This document shows, piece after piece, positions 36,298 through 48,000 of a stretch of DNA of 64,000 bases (its first letter is position 1; every line of letters begins with the position of its first letter). Origin of the DNA: Beta vulgaris subsp. vulgaris (lineage: Eukaryota; Streptophyta; Magnoliopsida; Caryophyllales; Amaranthaceae); the NCBI RefSeq assembly GCF_026745355.1, contig NC_079204.1, positions 56,424,342 to 56,488,341 of the forward strand. The letters run 5' to 3'. Both the position numbers and the translations under genes were made by a program. The notes below the pieces were generated by a model. It made no database searches. It saw nothing but the letters and a program-made list of their open reading frames with translations, and was not told the DNA's origin.

Positions 36298-37928
36298 TCG
36301 GAACTTAATTATATGGTAAAATTTGATTAATATAAGATTGAGTTTGTCTTGTAAGAGACCGCTTACTTTTAAATTAAAATTAGGCTATGATAAACCTAAT
36401 ATGAAAAGTTATTCCTTTAGAATTATAGCTTTTCCTTTAGAACTCAAAGCTATTTATTGTACAATAGTATCCTCCAACAACTCTCTCGAGTCTTGTTCTT
36501 TATTATTACTTTTTCTAGGCCTCTCATTGGGCCAACTATGATTATAGTGGGCCTCACATCTATTTAGAATGACTAGTTGGGCCCACATCACGGATGACCA
36601 GTGATTTGATTCATCTATTCCAAATTTATAGTGCTGGATTCTTTGGAAACATTGATGCTAAGCTTTTTGCTTTCCTCATATTATTTTCAACTTTTTGTTG
36701 GCTCGAATTTTTAGCCATGAACAACTCAAAAGTGGAATTTACAGCTGCAAATCATATGAAGAGTATATTATAGTTACAAAAGAGAACTTGTGAAAAATGC
36801 CAAAATATGTAAATACAACTAAGAAAGCTTAAAATTGATGACATCCAAAGAAATCCCTTGACCAAAAAGTGAATCAAATGGTATGTATTTATGCTAAAGA
36901 GAAGCTTTTTATGATGCTTTTTGATGCCATATTTGCAAGTGATATAAACTACATTCTCTCCGGCTTACTTCCAGTTCAGTTGAATTCAATTCAGTTCAAT
37001 TCAGTTCCATTCCTAAATGATAATCATTACTATTAATTAGTTATAATTTAGTTCAATTCAGTTGTTTTATGCCCAAAAGAACAGGCCCATAATGAAAATA
37101 ATCTTTATAATTGGTCTACATTGGTTAGAGATGAGACTACATAAATGAAATAGAGTTAATCATGAACTGGAATTAGTTAGGACGAGCAAAAGTTGACCTG
37201 ATTCGAAAACCTGACTCAAATATAACATGAAATAAGCATCATAAGAAACCTTTATTAAATATGTTGGGATTCGGGTCGAAAAAATTTCAACCAACCTGTT
37301 GGGGGCCCTAACTAGGCTGCCTAGAAAGGGTTGGCCATGTTTTGTTGGACAAGACATTGGACTGGATCGTATTTTGGGCCACGACGTTCAACGAGTTAAA
37401 GCGGGCCAATGCAAGTCAAAATCTAAGAACAATATATGCAGGAAATCAACAACAAGAGTTCGGGTGGTCAGACTTCATCAGCTGTGAAATGAACCTTACT
37501 ACATTATCTGCCACAAGCAATAACTATTACTGAGGTTCATAAAACCAAATGTTCCTGTTTTCAAACTATATAATCCTCCATCGAAACAAACGATAATTAC
37601 AGTAGAAAAATGTATTAGATATCTCATAATAGAAGTCATATTAGTATCTCAACAAAAGAGTGTTAACAATCATAGTTGCAGTTCTTCTTTTTGCCCCTTA
37701 CGGGGGAGAGGGAGACGGGTGATGGCATCGGTACCCTGTGGGAAGGGTCAGTAAACCACAAGCTAGCTTGTTTGATAACAAGGATTTCATCAATATTTTG
37801 GCACAAAGTCAACTATGAAGCTTGAGTTCACAACTCCCAGGCATCAATTTTCAATTTTCAGAGTATCAGATAACACCACCAGGACCAAAGAGAATATGCA
37901 AAGTCCAGTAAAATCACAGTTCAAACGC
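36298..37928. other. Intergenic DNA 3' of TIC22, with MITE remnants
   Basis: About 36962-37091 resembles the CAGTTCAGTT-type MITE at 12386-12559 (right part GTTTTATGCCCAAAAGAACA) but lacks a clear left end. About 37260-37410 is a GGGTCG/GGGCC-rich block. No gene is supported. The last few hundred bases should include the TIC22 3' UTR. Confidence 0.4.
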
Positions 37929-40900
37929 TTACTTAGCTGGGTATTCACGGCTCTGTGAAGGATCGGTTGATACATCAAACCCAGGTGGTATGAAAACAAC
38001 ATCGTCCCATTTCTGAGTGGAATCATCCTGCAATATTAGTCTCTGGTGTTAATTTCGGCACTAGAATAGTGTTCCATACATTATAAATAACAGAGAAACT
38101 TAGGCGATCTTGTGATGGTAATTGGTAGATTTGCATCCTCCGCTTCCTATGGTTAGAAAATGTTCCCTTTCCTTTTCTTTTCAATGGTTACACTCCATGA
38201 TGTGTGGAAACCTATAGAAACCTTAGTTGTTTCCATGCTAATGAAACCCCAAAATGGCTGACAAGTTCCCTAAAATCCAACCATTTTCATGCAACAGAGG
38301 TTACACTTATTTTTCACGGTCTCCAATAGACACCTTTGACCATTTATATCTTTAATTACATACAGTAACAAGTCTTAAAATTTTGATATTCTGAATATTT
38401 ACATTTAGACAAAACAAGATCACACAAGATAATGTTTTTAGTTAATTGTAGTACAGAGTAAACAGTCAAAGTTTTCAAACTTTTACCACAAAAGGCAAAG
38501 TAACAATTAAAAAGAAATAGAGGTAGAAGTATTTATGGGATTTGTTCGGAAGAAGGCACTACCTGCCTTCATTTAGGACCCTCCAATAGGCTTTCGCAGT
38601 TTTTTATTTTTCTTCATTTAAGTTCCATAAAAGAAAGAAATATTAGGTAATAAAGCTTGCACAATGGCTCCATACTTTCTTTATTACATGTTAGAAAAAT
38701 TCTGTTGAAAACTTAGGTTCATGAATCTCTTAGAAAATGCAAAAGTATAAATTAACATTTATTACTCATGTCTTGAGAAAATAGGGTGGTGATGAATTTA
38801 TATACCTTCATTCCCTTGATTATGTCTTCAAGAACAGCTACCTGTGAAGAGAGGCGGTGAAAAAATTAGGAGAATCATATCCAACTAGACTAGCAAAGTT
38901 AAAAAGCCAGGAAAAACACATACTTCGATAGCTCCTTGTCTAAAAGCAGGATTCAACCTTCCTTGCTGCTTCGAAGCTCTATATAATGATTTTTCCAAGT
39001 CCTCCTATGTAGCCAAAGATCAGAGACAAAAATTGGGAGTTAAGGCTTCAAATATAAAGAAGGAAAAGCTGTTTACAATATTGACTTTTTCATTCTGCGA
39101 GTTAAGATGTTCAACCCTTCTGAAGAAAACTGGACGATATCTCCTGTTGTTGCTGCTCAAAATCAAACTCCGAGACTGTCATGTAAAAGTTAAAACTATT
39201 ATATATTTATATGGATTATTCGAACATGAAGTAAAAAAGCCTACAAAAGAGAACCTACAAGTTACAGATAAGTGTCATTCGCAATCTGACTGTAACCAAT
39301 GCCACAATACTCGTTTAGATGCAGACCACAAGTCTACAGTAACTGGTCGATACTAGTAAACCCAACAGTAGCCTGTAAAACTCAACTATAGGTTGCAGCA
39401 TATAGGGTAGCCATAAGTAGTTCTTAAGCAGGCAATTGCTGAACTGAATCCGCCAATTGCTGAACTGAATCCGCTGATTCAAACTATGGATCACAAATGA
39501 CGCAGATTGGGACTCTGAGAAAAGTCCGTCAATCTACTATAACTTGGCTAATAATTTCATGAGGAAAACCGAGTTTAATGGTGTTAGAGAATGAAAGAAA
39601 AGAAAACCTGGAAAATTGGAACTCCTAGAAGCTCATCTTCTGAATCTCCTGACTTTTCCAGCACCTGCAAATTCAATGGGACTGATAACAATGAAGCTTT
39701 ACCCCTTTGGCTAATTTTAGAACAAGCAATTGAACAACTATGAGTCTATGACCATGATTCATAGATAGTAAACACTCACCCTCAAAGCATTTTTAACCTC
39801 TGATGCCTCCGGAAGTAATCTGAAGGCAACTCCATTCACCTTGAGCTGGAAAACCTGCCAATGCAAATCCCAGTTTACTCGCCATCACATTGTAAAAATT
39901 CGGAATATAATCAACTCATGCTCATCAATCTAAGTCCAAAATGCTCAATTAGCAACAAAGCACCTACCAGATCATCAAATAAAGGCAGCAAGAAATCAAT
40001 TAAGGATCGCAAGGAACGATCAATGAATTCACTAGTAATCAAACAAAGAAAAAAACGATTACAACAGTTCATCTTGTTAGTAACTGATCCAACCAATGTT
40101 TCATTATATCCTACTCAAAACCTTCAACACCCTCAAACTAAAACATAATGGTTTATAATACCACCATTGCTTTTGGGTATCTTGTAACACACAAACTCTT
40201 ATTTCTGAGACACGTCCCCCGCTTATATGTAGCATCAAGGGGAAGGCATAGTAGAGACCTAAGAGGGCCATGGCCCCTGCTAAACTGATTATAATAGGTT
40301 AAGAAGATTAAGAAAGTGAATATAAAAGTTGTTTCATTGGTAAACTGGCCTCTCTCCACAAGCATGTTTAGAATTCTTTGTTAAAAATTCTTTGTTAAAC
40401 TCGCCTCCTCCAGGCCTCTACAACCAAGCCTGGCTTCGCCCCTGTGTACATTGGCCGCTAGCTAATTGCACCAATTTGGATAATACAATGACCAAATGAG
40501 CTATCCCATTATATAGGGGAAAAAGATATACAAGCAAATTCATCCACTTTATCAGCTACATATCATATCTTAAGATTTGACAACCAATCAATATTACAAA
40601 TTACATACATTTCACAAACAAGCTATAAAATGGTCATTAATCTCAGTAGAAAAGGCGCAATTAAAACCCAATTCTTTCAAAACTAAAACTAAAAAAACCC
40701 AAAAAAAGAAACCATACCTTATTCAAAGCAACAGGAACAACACTAGAGCCGCGGCGCATATCAGGGTCCATCAATATCAACTGATCAAGAAGAATATCAG
40801 CATCTTCCTTCTTTAAACAAAACAAAGCAAGTGACTTTTTCGAATTTTTCCCAGAAATCAACACAAATTCCTCATTAGAATTGGTTATAGCATACACAGG

Positions 40901-41218
40901 AACTCCAGCTAATCTTTCCTCAATCGCTTCATTTGACATACCACATTGTTGTTGTTGTTGTTGTTGTTGCTCCATTTTAATGGGATTTACAGTTAATGGC
41001 GGAATTCGAGCAAAAGCGTGAGATTTAATGGGAGAAGAACATGTAGAAGCGAAATTAGAGAGGTGGGTATTAAGGTGATTAGTGAAAGAAGAAGAGAAAT
41101 TGTGTAGAAAAGATGAACATGTTGTTAAAACTTGCTGAAAATGGGAATTTGGTGAAAATGGTGAAGAAGATGATAATGGGGATTGTTCATTGTTGGATGA
41201 TGTTGCGAAATTCATCAT
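37929..41218 (-). CDS. TIC22: TIC22, chloroplast protein import component
   Basis: Intermembrane-space chaperone-like factor that helps preproteins pass from the TOC to the TIC translocon of the chloroplast envelope. Seven minus-strand exons: 41218-40718, 39854-39780, 39664-39608, 39175-39116, 39004-38924, 38841-38806 and 38027-37929. Every junction is phase 0 and GT..AG, giving 302 residues. The N-terminal ~100 residues are serine-, threonine- and asparagine-rich with few acidic residues, as for a transit peptide. They include eight glutamines coded by a CAA repeat just before the conserved core. The Tic22 core starts at about GVPVYAITNSNEEFVLIS, goes through KKEDADILLDQL and VVPVALNKVFQLKVNGVAFR, and ends near DDVVFIPPGFDVSTD. 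Two in-frame ATGs open the frame; the first is used. Exon 4's donor (AGG|GTTGAA) is weak but preserves frame and family sequence. Intron 1 carries a hAT-like insertion. Confidence 0.93.
40236..40444. mobile_element. hAT-like MITE in TIC22 intron 1
   Basis: The left end CAAGGGGAAGGCATAG and the reverse of the right end CAGGGGCGAAGCCAGG are imperfect inverted repeats of the common CAGGGGCGGA type. The flanks TGTAGCAT and TGTACATT agree at five of eight positions, suggesting an old insertion. Confidence 0.55.
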
Positions 41219-41478
41219 CTTGGAAAGTTTTTTTGTGGGTTTATCGCGGGAACCAAAAAAAAAACAAAGTTGAGGGATTTTAGAACAAGGGTTTTAGGGT
41301 GGAATGAACAAGGGTTTTAGGGTGGATTTCTGGTAGTAGGATAGTGTAGGAGGGAGAAGGTGATGAGGAGGGGTTTCAACTTTCAAGGGCTTGTTGTTAA
41401 CCCATGATTATTTGGGCTAGATGAACAAACTTGGGTTTAATACTAAATGTTGGTACTACTTGTTTTGGGTGGGAAGAT
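41219..41478. promoter_or_regulatory. TIC22 leader and promoter region
   Basis: Immediately upstream of the minus-strand ATG at 41218. The segment GAACAAGGGTTTTAGGGTGG is nearly repeated in tandem (about 41283 and 41306). AAACCCTAA-like (telo-box) motifs, read on the minus strand, are common in plant promoters of plastid and ribosomal genes. No TATA box is obvious. Confidence 0.4.
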
Positions 41479-41733
41479 TGTGTTCTTTAGCTGAAAAAAT
41501 CTAAATTTATCTGAATTGAGTTTATTAGACCTGATTAATTATTATTAGAAGAATTTATTTTGAGTGTTATGTTAGACCTAATTGATCATTATTAGAAGAA
41601 TTTATTTTGAGTGTTATGTTAGACCTGATTGATCATTATTAGAAGAATTTATTTTGAGTGTTATGTTAGATTTGATTAAACCTGATTTAAATTTATTGGA
41701 CCTAAAACTTATTTTTTAAGGTGAAGAGAACAT
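41479..41733. mobile_element. MITE containing 47-bp tandem repeats
   Basis: The left end TGTTCTTTAGCTGAAAAAAT and the reverse of the right end TGTTCTCTTCACCTTAAAAA are similar terminal inverted repeats, related to the GTTCTCTTC ends seen at 12386-12559. The interior is mostly the tandem array at 41528-41668. Confidence 0.55.
41528..41668. repeat. Three 47-bp tandem repeats
   Basis: Units at 41528-41574, 41575-41621 and 41622-41668, each starting GACCTGATTGATCATTATTA or a close variant and ending GAGTGTTATGTTA. They are nearly identical, so the expansion is recent. Confidence 0.9.
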
Positions 41734-41773
41734 ACCGTGTGTTCGGCAATAGTGTTTGAACTTCGAGAGGATA

Positions 41774-42130
41774 TCTATACTAATATATTAAAAGGCGTTC
41801 CTAAGAACGTATATGTGTCACGTGTCCCCCTCCCTCATCCAATAACATTATATCCACGTCTTTCTCACATAGTAAAAAAAAAAAAAGAATTGTTTACGTA
41901 AAGATTCGAACCCATAACCTCAAGTATGAAAGTAAGAAATCCAACCATTACTCCACCGTACCATTATTGATTTTGTAATCAAAATTAATGATGACATATG
42001 AATGGAAAACGTTTGAAATACATATAATGAATAAGATGACTTTTTTAAATGAGTATGAGAATACTTATTTAACTATTAATAAATTGTAGCAAAGAGAAAA
42101 TCCAGGGCATCGCCCGAGCCTAAATACTAG
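41774..42130 (+). mobile_element. Non-autonomous Helitron
   Basis: The 5' end TCTATACTAATATATTAAAA and the 3' end ACTAG are typical of plant Helitrons. Just before the 3' CTAG lies a GC-rich hairpin (GGGCATCGCCC). The element is placed between A (41773) and T (42131) with no target duplication, as Helitrons do. It is 357 bp with no helicase. A relative lies at 59424-59690. Confidence 0.85.
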
Positions 42131-42547
42131 TTTGGTATGTCAAAATCTGATGTATGAAACGGATCTAAATAAGTGTTTCCATTTCTAATTGTTTGGTATG
42201 AGTGAAGTACCATATACCGTTTTCGAAGGAAAACATGATCCCCGTATTTTTTACCCTTATCAAACTAGCGGAAATAAAATATGTTTCCTTCCTTAACCAT
42301 AAACCTCCCTATTATTTATATTCCACTAGTATATCAAACAACTATTAAAGGTACCATTTATTATTATTTTCATTTCCCTTCCTTATCCAAATCATTTCCA
42401 TATTGTATATATTAATTATACCAAACACTCCCAAATGAAAATGCATTAACCAACTACAATTTAATATTAATTGTCACACTTTGGAGTAGCAATAATGATG
42501 CGAGTGGAGCTCGAGTTTAGCTCGACTCGAAATCTCATACCTAAACT
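42131..42547. other. Intergenic DNA, then a GAGCTCGAG-rich block
   Basis: No gene. From about 42495 the sequence becomes GAGCTCGAGTTTAGCTCGAC-like, which resumes on the other side of the inserted element at 50152. The last eight bases (42540-42547, CCTAAACT) are the left target duplication of the hAT-like element. Confidence 0.5.
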
Positions 42548-43186
42548 CAGGGCCGTCTTAAACATTTTAGAGGCCCTGTTCTAATCTTAAAAATTAGGCC
42601 CCTAATATATATAAAAAATGCAATTTTCATAACAAAAAGTATGCATTAAATATCACCAAATTAAAAACAAACATACGTCGTTTCATTTGACATCTTCACT
42701 CTCTCAAGTCTCAAACTGAGTTATCTCATCCGAAATTCTCTCAAAGAAATGAGAGTTATCTCACTTAAAGTGAGCCCACTTGTCACCTGAGTTATACTTC
42801 ACTGAGGAGTTTCTTGCTTTCACACCTGGCAGGTTATGGACTTCACAACACAACAATTACATCCAGCTGTCCAGACGCATGGTAACTGCATCGCCAGTTC
42901 GATCGGTAAAATCATATCCCACCGGTAAATTCATCCTTACCACCTTTGTTCTTCTTGTTTAAATACTCTCTCACTGTAATTCTTGCGGAAAAACTACCAC
43001 CAAAAATCCTTCGCCTTTCCTTTCACTTTTCACTGTTAGTTTTTATTTGCTCTTTAATTTTGCCACTGTTTGTTACTGAATACCAACACAGAAAATTAAA
43101 AAAACTTTCGCTTAGTTCCAACACCTTCACCGTCTGAAATTCTACGTTACTTTTTAAACTTTCCACAACCTATATATTTGCGAAGA

Positions 43187-45093
43187 ATGAGTTTCTCAGA
43201 ACCTCAAACTAGTAATAGTGAAGGACTTCCTGTTCGTTCTATACACAAGCGCATGGGTAACCTTGTTAGCCACCCGCCATCGACTCTTCCTCCTCTGCCT
43301 AATTCGAGTGGAGTCATTCTGTAGTTGGCTGTTTTTTTGATCTTGTGCCTCCAAATACGAGCTTGGTTACTAATGTGGTCAATACTCAGTGGTACTCGAG
43401 GCTCCATTCGAGTTCTTCGCACTGGGGATTATTTTATCTTTGAGTGTCAAGACCCGCGTGATTGCGCGGCTCTTCCGCCAACACACTACGGTCATCGATG
43501 GTAAGATTATTACCTTTCGCGCTAGTTCAGCCAATCAAGTTCCTTCCACTATAGACTTTAGTTTGGCTACGCTATGGGTACGTATCCATAATTTACCTTG
43601 GCGTTTCTTGGAAAATGCATGGACTGCTCGTATATTATCTCACGTTGGGTTGGTTGATTTAGTGGAAGAAACTGGGTCGGGTCTCCCACAGGAGGCTTTT
43701 CTTCGTGCTCGTTTAATCGTCGATTTAACACAACCACTAATCCCAAGTTGCTTCTTGCCTTGGGAGATGGTCAAGTGTGTGGGTTTATTTTCGATATGAA
43801 GGGTTTTTAAGTTTTGCAAACAGGCGGTTGTGTAGGCCATCACACTGGAGATGTCCAATGTCTGCATAATGATGCACACCATCTTATTCATCGTCTTCCA
43901 GCAGTTTGAACATGATGGTATGAATATCATTTGGTGCTATGGGTGTTCCTCTTTATACAAATTATTCATGGGTTACCAGATCGTTTATTTACATAATGTT
44001 CGTGTGGATTTAACTCATGTGATTCCTGGCCATGACCCTATATATTTGAGGAACGTCATGTTGATGTTCATATGGTGGATCAAGCTCGGACGGGAACCAA
44101 TGGAGGTGCGAGCTCGGAACCTTCGCTTGAGCCACCAAATTTGCCATCCCAAGCAAATAACCTTCTCTTCATGAATCTGACTTTCATACTAATCCCCTAT
44201 GTCTTTTTCCCGGGGGTCACCTGCAAGCGTCACTCAGAATCTTTCTCCTGCTATCAGTGGCCACGAAGTGTTATCTCCACCTGGGCGCCGCTTTTCTACT
44301 GATGTTAACACTTCCGGCCACATCGAGGATTTTGTATCCCCAAGACCTCAACATGTGCCACCCGTATCTACTGCAATTTTCATCCTTCATTAATCGTACC
44401 TACAGCGCAGCACAAATACATCGAAGCAGGCCTTTTTCAGTCATCTGGGGATTACTACGCGACCTCCGAAATTATTCGCGTGGCAATGAACATGAGGAGT
44501 GTTATGTGCCTCCACAATGATGTGCATCGGGGTTTATTCATCAGTCTCCTGGTTGGGATTCTCTTAGCAATGTGGGAACTCTTGAGGCACTAGTGAACAA
44601 GAGAACTACGAGTGGTCCTCCGCATCCTGACGAACCTGGGCCTAGTACTTGGTTTTTCGACGGTCATAAGTGCAGGGCCGAGGATGGGTTGCATAGTCAA
44701 TCTGCCAATGACATTGCTGGCTTGCCTTTGGAGGTGAGTTACAGATCTCACGCTGGAAAGCGACAACGTTTGGAACAATGGGAAGCTAAAGGAGGATTTA
44801 ATTTAGGCTTCCTACGTGGTGATGTTCGTACTAAAGCTATTACTGATGTGTCTATGGCTCGAAATTTGGAAGTGGAACCTGGGGAAGAGATTATGTCTTC
44901 TTTGGCAAAGAAACGTCATGCAGCTACTTCACCACCTATGCCGGCTAAGAAATGGATTTTCAAACGTCAGCGTGGTAATGATGTCGGCTCCACTGCTACC
45001 GACATGGAGGGACATTTTTCTTTGTTGGTTAAGGTTGCAGATGACTCAACTAGGGTAGTGACTGACCCAGACCAGTCACCTCTAGTTCCATGA
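43187..45093 (+). pseudogene. LINE ORF1 (gag-like), broken
   Basis: RNA-binding protein of a plant L1-type LINE. The ATG at 43187 opens a frame that stops at 43322-43324. The DUF4283-type domain then follows in shifting frames: around 43400-43500 (RTGDYFIFECQD), then 43507-43755 (ITFRASS, DFSLATLWVRIHNLPWRFLE, ARILSHVGLVD). A zinc-knuckle remnant with GCVGHHTGD lies at about 43815-43862. The C-terminal part is an open frame of 173 codons (44572-45093). Its stop TGA overlaps the ORF2 start as ATGA at 45090-45093. At least three frame breaks are needed to read it through. Confidence 0.8.
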
Positions 45094-48000
45094 ATATCCT
45101 TTCGTTAAATTGTCGGGGTTGAATACCAGTGATGCCCCGATAATTCCGTACATACGCTGGTTGGTTGCGACGGTTAAGCCCATGTTTTGTTTTTGCAAGA
45201 AACAAAATGTTCAGTTGCACATGTACAGTCTGTGTTACGAACTACTAATCCACACACTGTAGTTGGTGTAGATGCTCTAGGGTATAGTGGTGGGTTAGTT
45301 GTGGTTTCTTGGGCACCTTTTGCTGTTAACGTACTTAGGTCCACGTGTAATTTTATGTTTTGTAAAATATCAGCAAATAATGGAATGATCTGGTACGTTT
45401 TGTTTTTGTACGGAGAATCGCGCCAAGAATTTCGTATTCCTTATGGGATCAATTGTTACACTTGTTAGAGGCGTATCCTGACTTTGTTATTATTGGTGAC
45501 ATAAATCAACTTGATCATTATGGGATAAGTTGGGTGGGCTCACTATGATTAGGGGATGGGAAGAATTTTACCACTTGGAAGCATGCTCTACAACTACAAG
45601 ATATTCCCTTTGTTGGTCCTCGATTCACTTGGACAAATAACAGGGATGGTGTGGATTTAATTATGGAACGTCTTGATAGAGTGTATGGTTCCCCAAATTG
45701 GAATAGATATCCACTTGGTTTTATTAAAAACTTCCCTATTCTACATTCTGATCATGCAGCTATCTTTTACCAGAAAACCACCAACCCAGATTCATCGTCG
45801 GCCATATCAGTTTGAAAATTGGTGCCTCCTACACCCTGATTTAACTAACATTATTTCGTCTGTATGGCGCATTCCCATAGTTGGGTCAACAATGTACCGG
45901 TTCATGGAACATCTATCCATCTTTCGCACTCAGATAAGGCGATGGTGTTTGGATCATAAAGTTGTATGGGGGATTGATTGGCAAGAACTTTCTACAAAGT
46001 TAATGGCCAATGCGACTGATATCTCTTCTCTTCCTCAGGTAACGCTTCATGCTCCAACGTCAGCAAGAGTTGAATAAGTCTGCTTTGGCACACTCTTATT
46101 GGTCGCAACGCTCTAAAGATAAATTCGTTCAAATCGGGGACCTCCCAACCAAGTTCTTCTATAATAAGATGAGACAAAAACAACGCGCATCATATAATAT
46201 CTACTACGGATAGCAGACGACCAATGGACGGAGGATGGCCTACCATAGTAAAACTATTTTACATCATTTCAAGGTTGCATATGGGCCTCTCAGGTGTCTA
46301 CTGCCTCTGACCAGGTCCAGGATGAGGCCATTGATTTAGTACTTCGCGACTTAAATTTACCTCATCTTTCTCCTTCTCAACAACAACAGCTCATTCGACC
46401 TTTCTCTAAGGATGAAGTGCATGAGGCCATGATTGGTATTGGTCAGGGCAAATCTCCTGGGATGGATGGATCAACGGCGGAGTTTTTCAAACTTCACTGG
46501 GTTGCCCTTGGAAACGAGGTATTTCAAGCTGTTAATCACTTTTTCACAACAGGTTTCATACTTCATGAATGGAACCAGACGTTGATTGTTTTGTTGCCTA
46601 AAGGAGAATCCTGAGGATGTGACACAATTTCGGCCAATTAGTTTATGTAATACCATTTACAAATGTGTTCGAAATGCCTTGTCAATCGATTACGGCCGTT
46701 GCTCTCTGATCTTATCACAGAATAACAGAGTGCCTTCATTCCAGGAAGGCATATGGATGACAACATTTTGATCAGTCATGAGTTAACCCATGTTCTTAAT
46801 AAACATCGAAGCGGTAATGTTCATCTAGCGGCTCTTAAAATTGATATGAATAAGGCATATGACCGGGTTAACTGGAGGTTTCTCTTAAAGGTTCTTCAGG
46901 CCTATGGATTTCCTGCACAGTGGCTACAGTTGATTAGTCAATGTATATCTACAGTAACATATCGCATCCTGGTTAATGGACAGGTGACAGAGTCCTTTCC
47001 TTCCCATTGTGGGCTCCGTCAGGGTGACCCACTTTCCCCCTATCTATTCTTGTTCTGTATGGATATCTTCTCTCGCATGATAATACTGGCTACGGATATT
47101 CGACTATTTGATGGAATTCGAGCTCACAGGTACGCTCCTGCTATATCTCATCTGTTTTTTGCTGATGATGCTCTTCTTTTCTTTAAAGCGTCGACTACTT
47201 CTTGCACGGCACTGTCCAATCTACTTGATCGATTCTGCCATATTTCTGGTCAAATGCTCAGTTTACGTAAGTCTTTTGTTAAATTCAGTCCAAATGTTTC
47301 TGAGCACTTGGGTCAGGAATACAAACGTATCTTGCAATTAAATGCCAACGTTTCACTGGGCACATATCTGGGTACTCCTGTGGATATCCAAGGGAAGAAA
47401 ACTCAGCATTTCACCTTCTTACTTGATAAAATTTCACAACGTATAACTGCGTGGAATCATATATCAATTTCGCAGGCTGGGAAATTGATTCTCATTAATT
47501 CAGTCCTCATTGCTTCCATAGCTCACATCCTATCAGTTTTCTTAGTTCCCACAACAATCACTAATAAGTTGGATGCAATGCTAGCACGATTCTTCTGGTC
47601 CAATTGCTCAGGTAAAGGAATTGCTTGGAAAAGTAAGGAGCTCTTGCATTTGCAAAAAGGTGCTGGCGGACTCGGATTACGTAGTATTGCGATGCACAAT
47701 CGGTCGCTTCTGATTAAGAAAGTATGGCGTATTCATAGGGATTCCACTGGCCTTATCAGTAAAGTATTTGCTGATCAAACTTTGCGGCCGAGTTCATCAA
47801 TATCTACACTGCGTCCTATGCGGAATCAATGTTCTTGGGGTGCGCGCGGATTAATTCAAGCTGAGAAGGTGCTCTTGACAAATTATATTTGGAAAATTGG
47901 ATCCAATTCCAGATTACGAGCTGGCAACGAGCGCTGGGTTCATGGAAGGCTTCCCATCTTTCGGGATAATGTCTCTCTTCACACTGCCGCTACTGCTTCC

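Noticed and set aside
41528..41668. CRISPR-like array
   Set aside because: The repeats are directly tandem without spacers, there are only three, and the context is a plant MITE.
42780..43137. Open frames in the LINE 5' region as host genes
   Set aside because: They lie within the element between its target duplication and ORF1 and have no domain.
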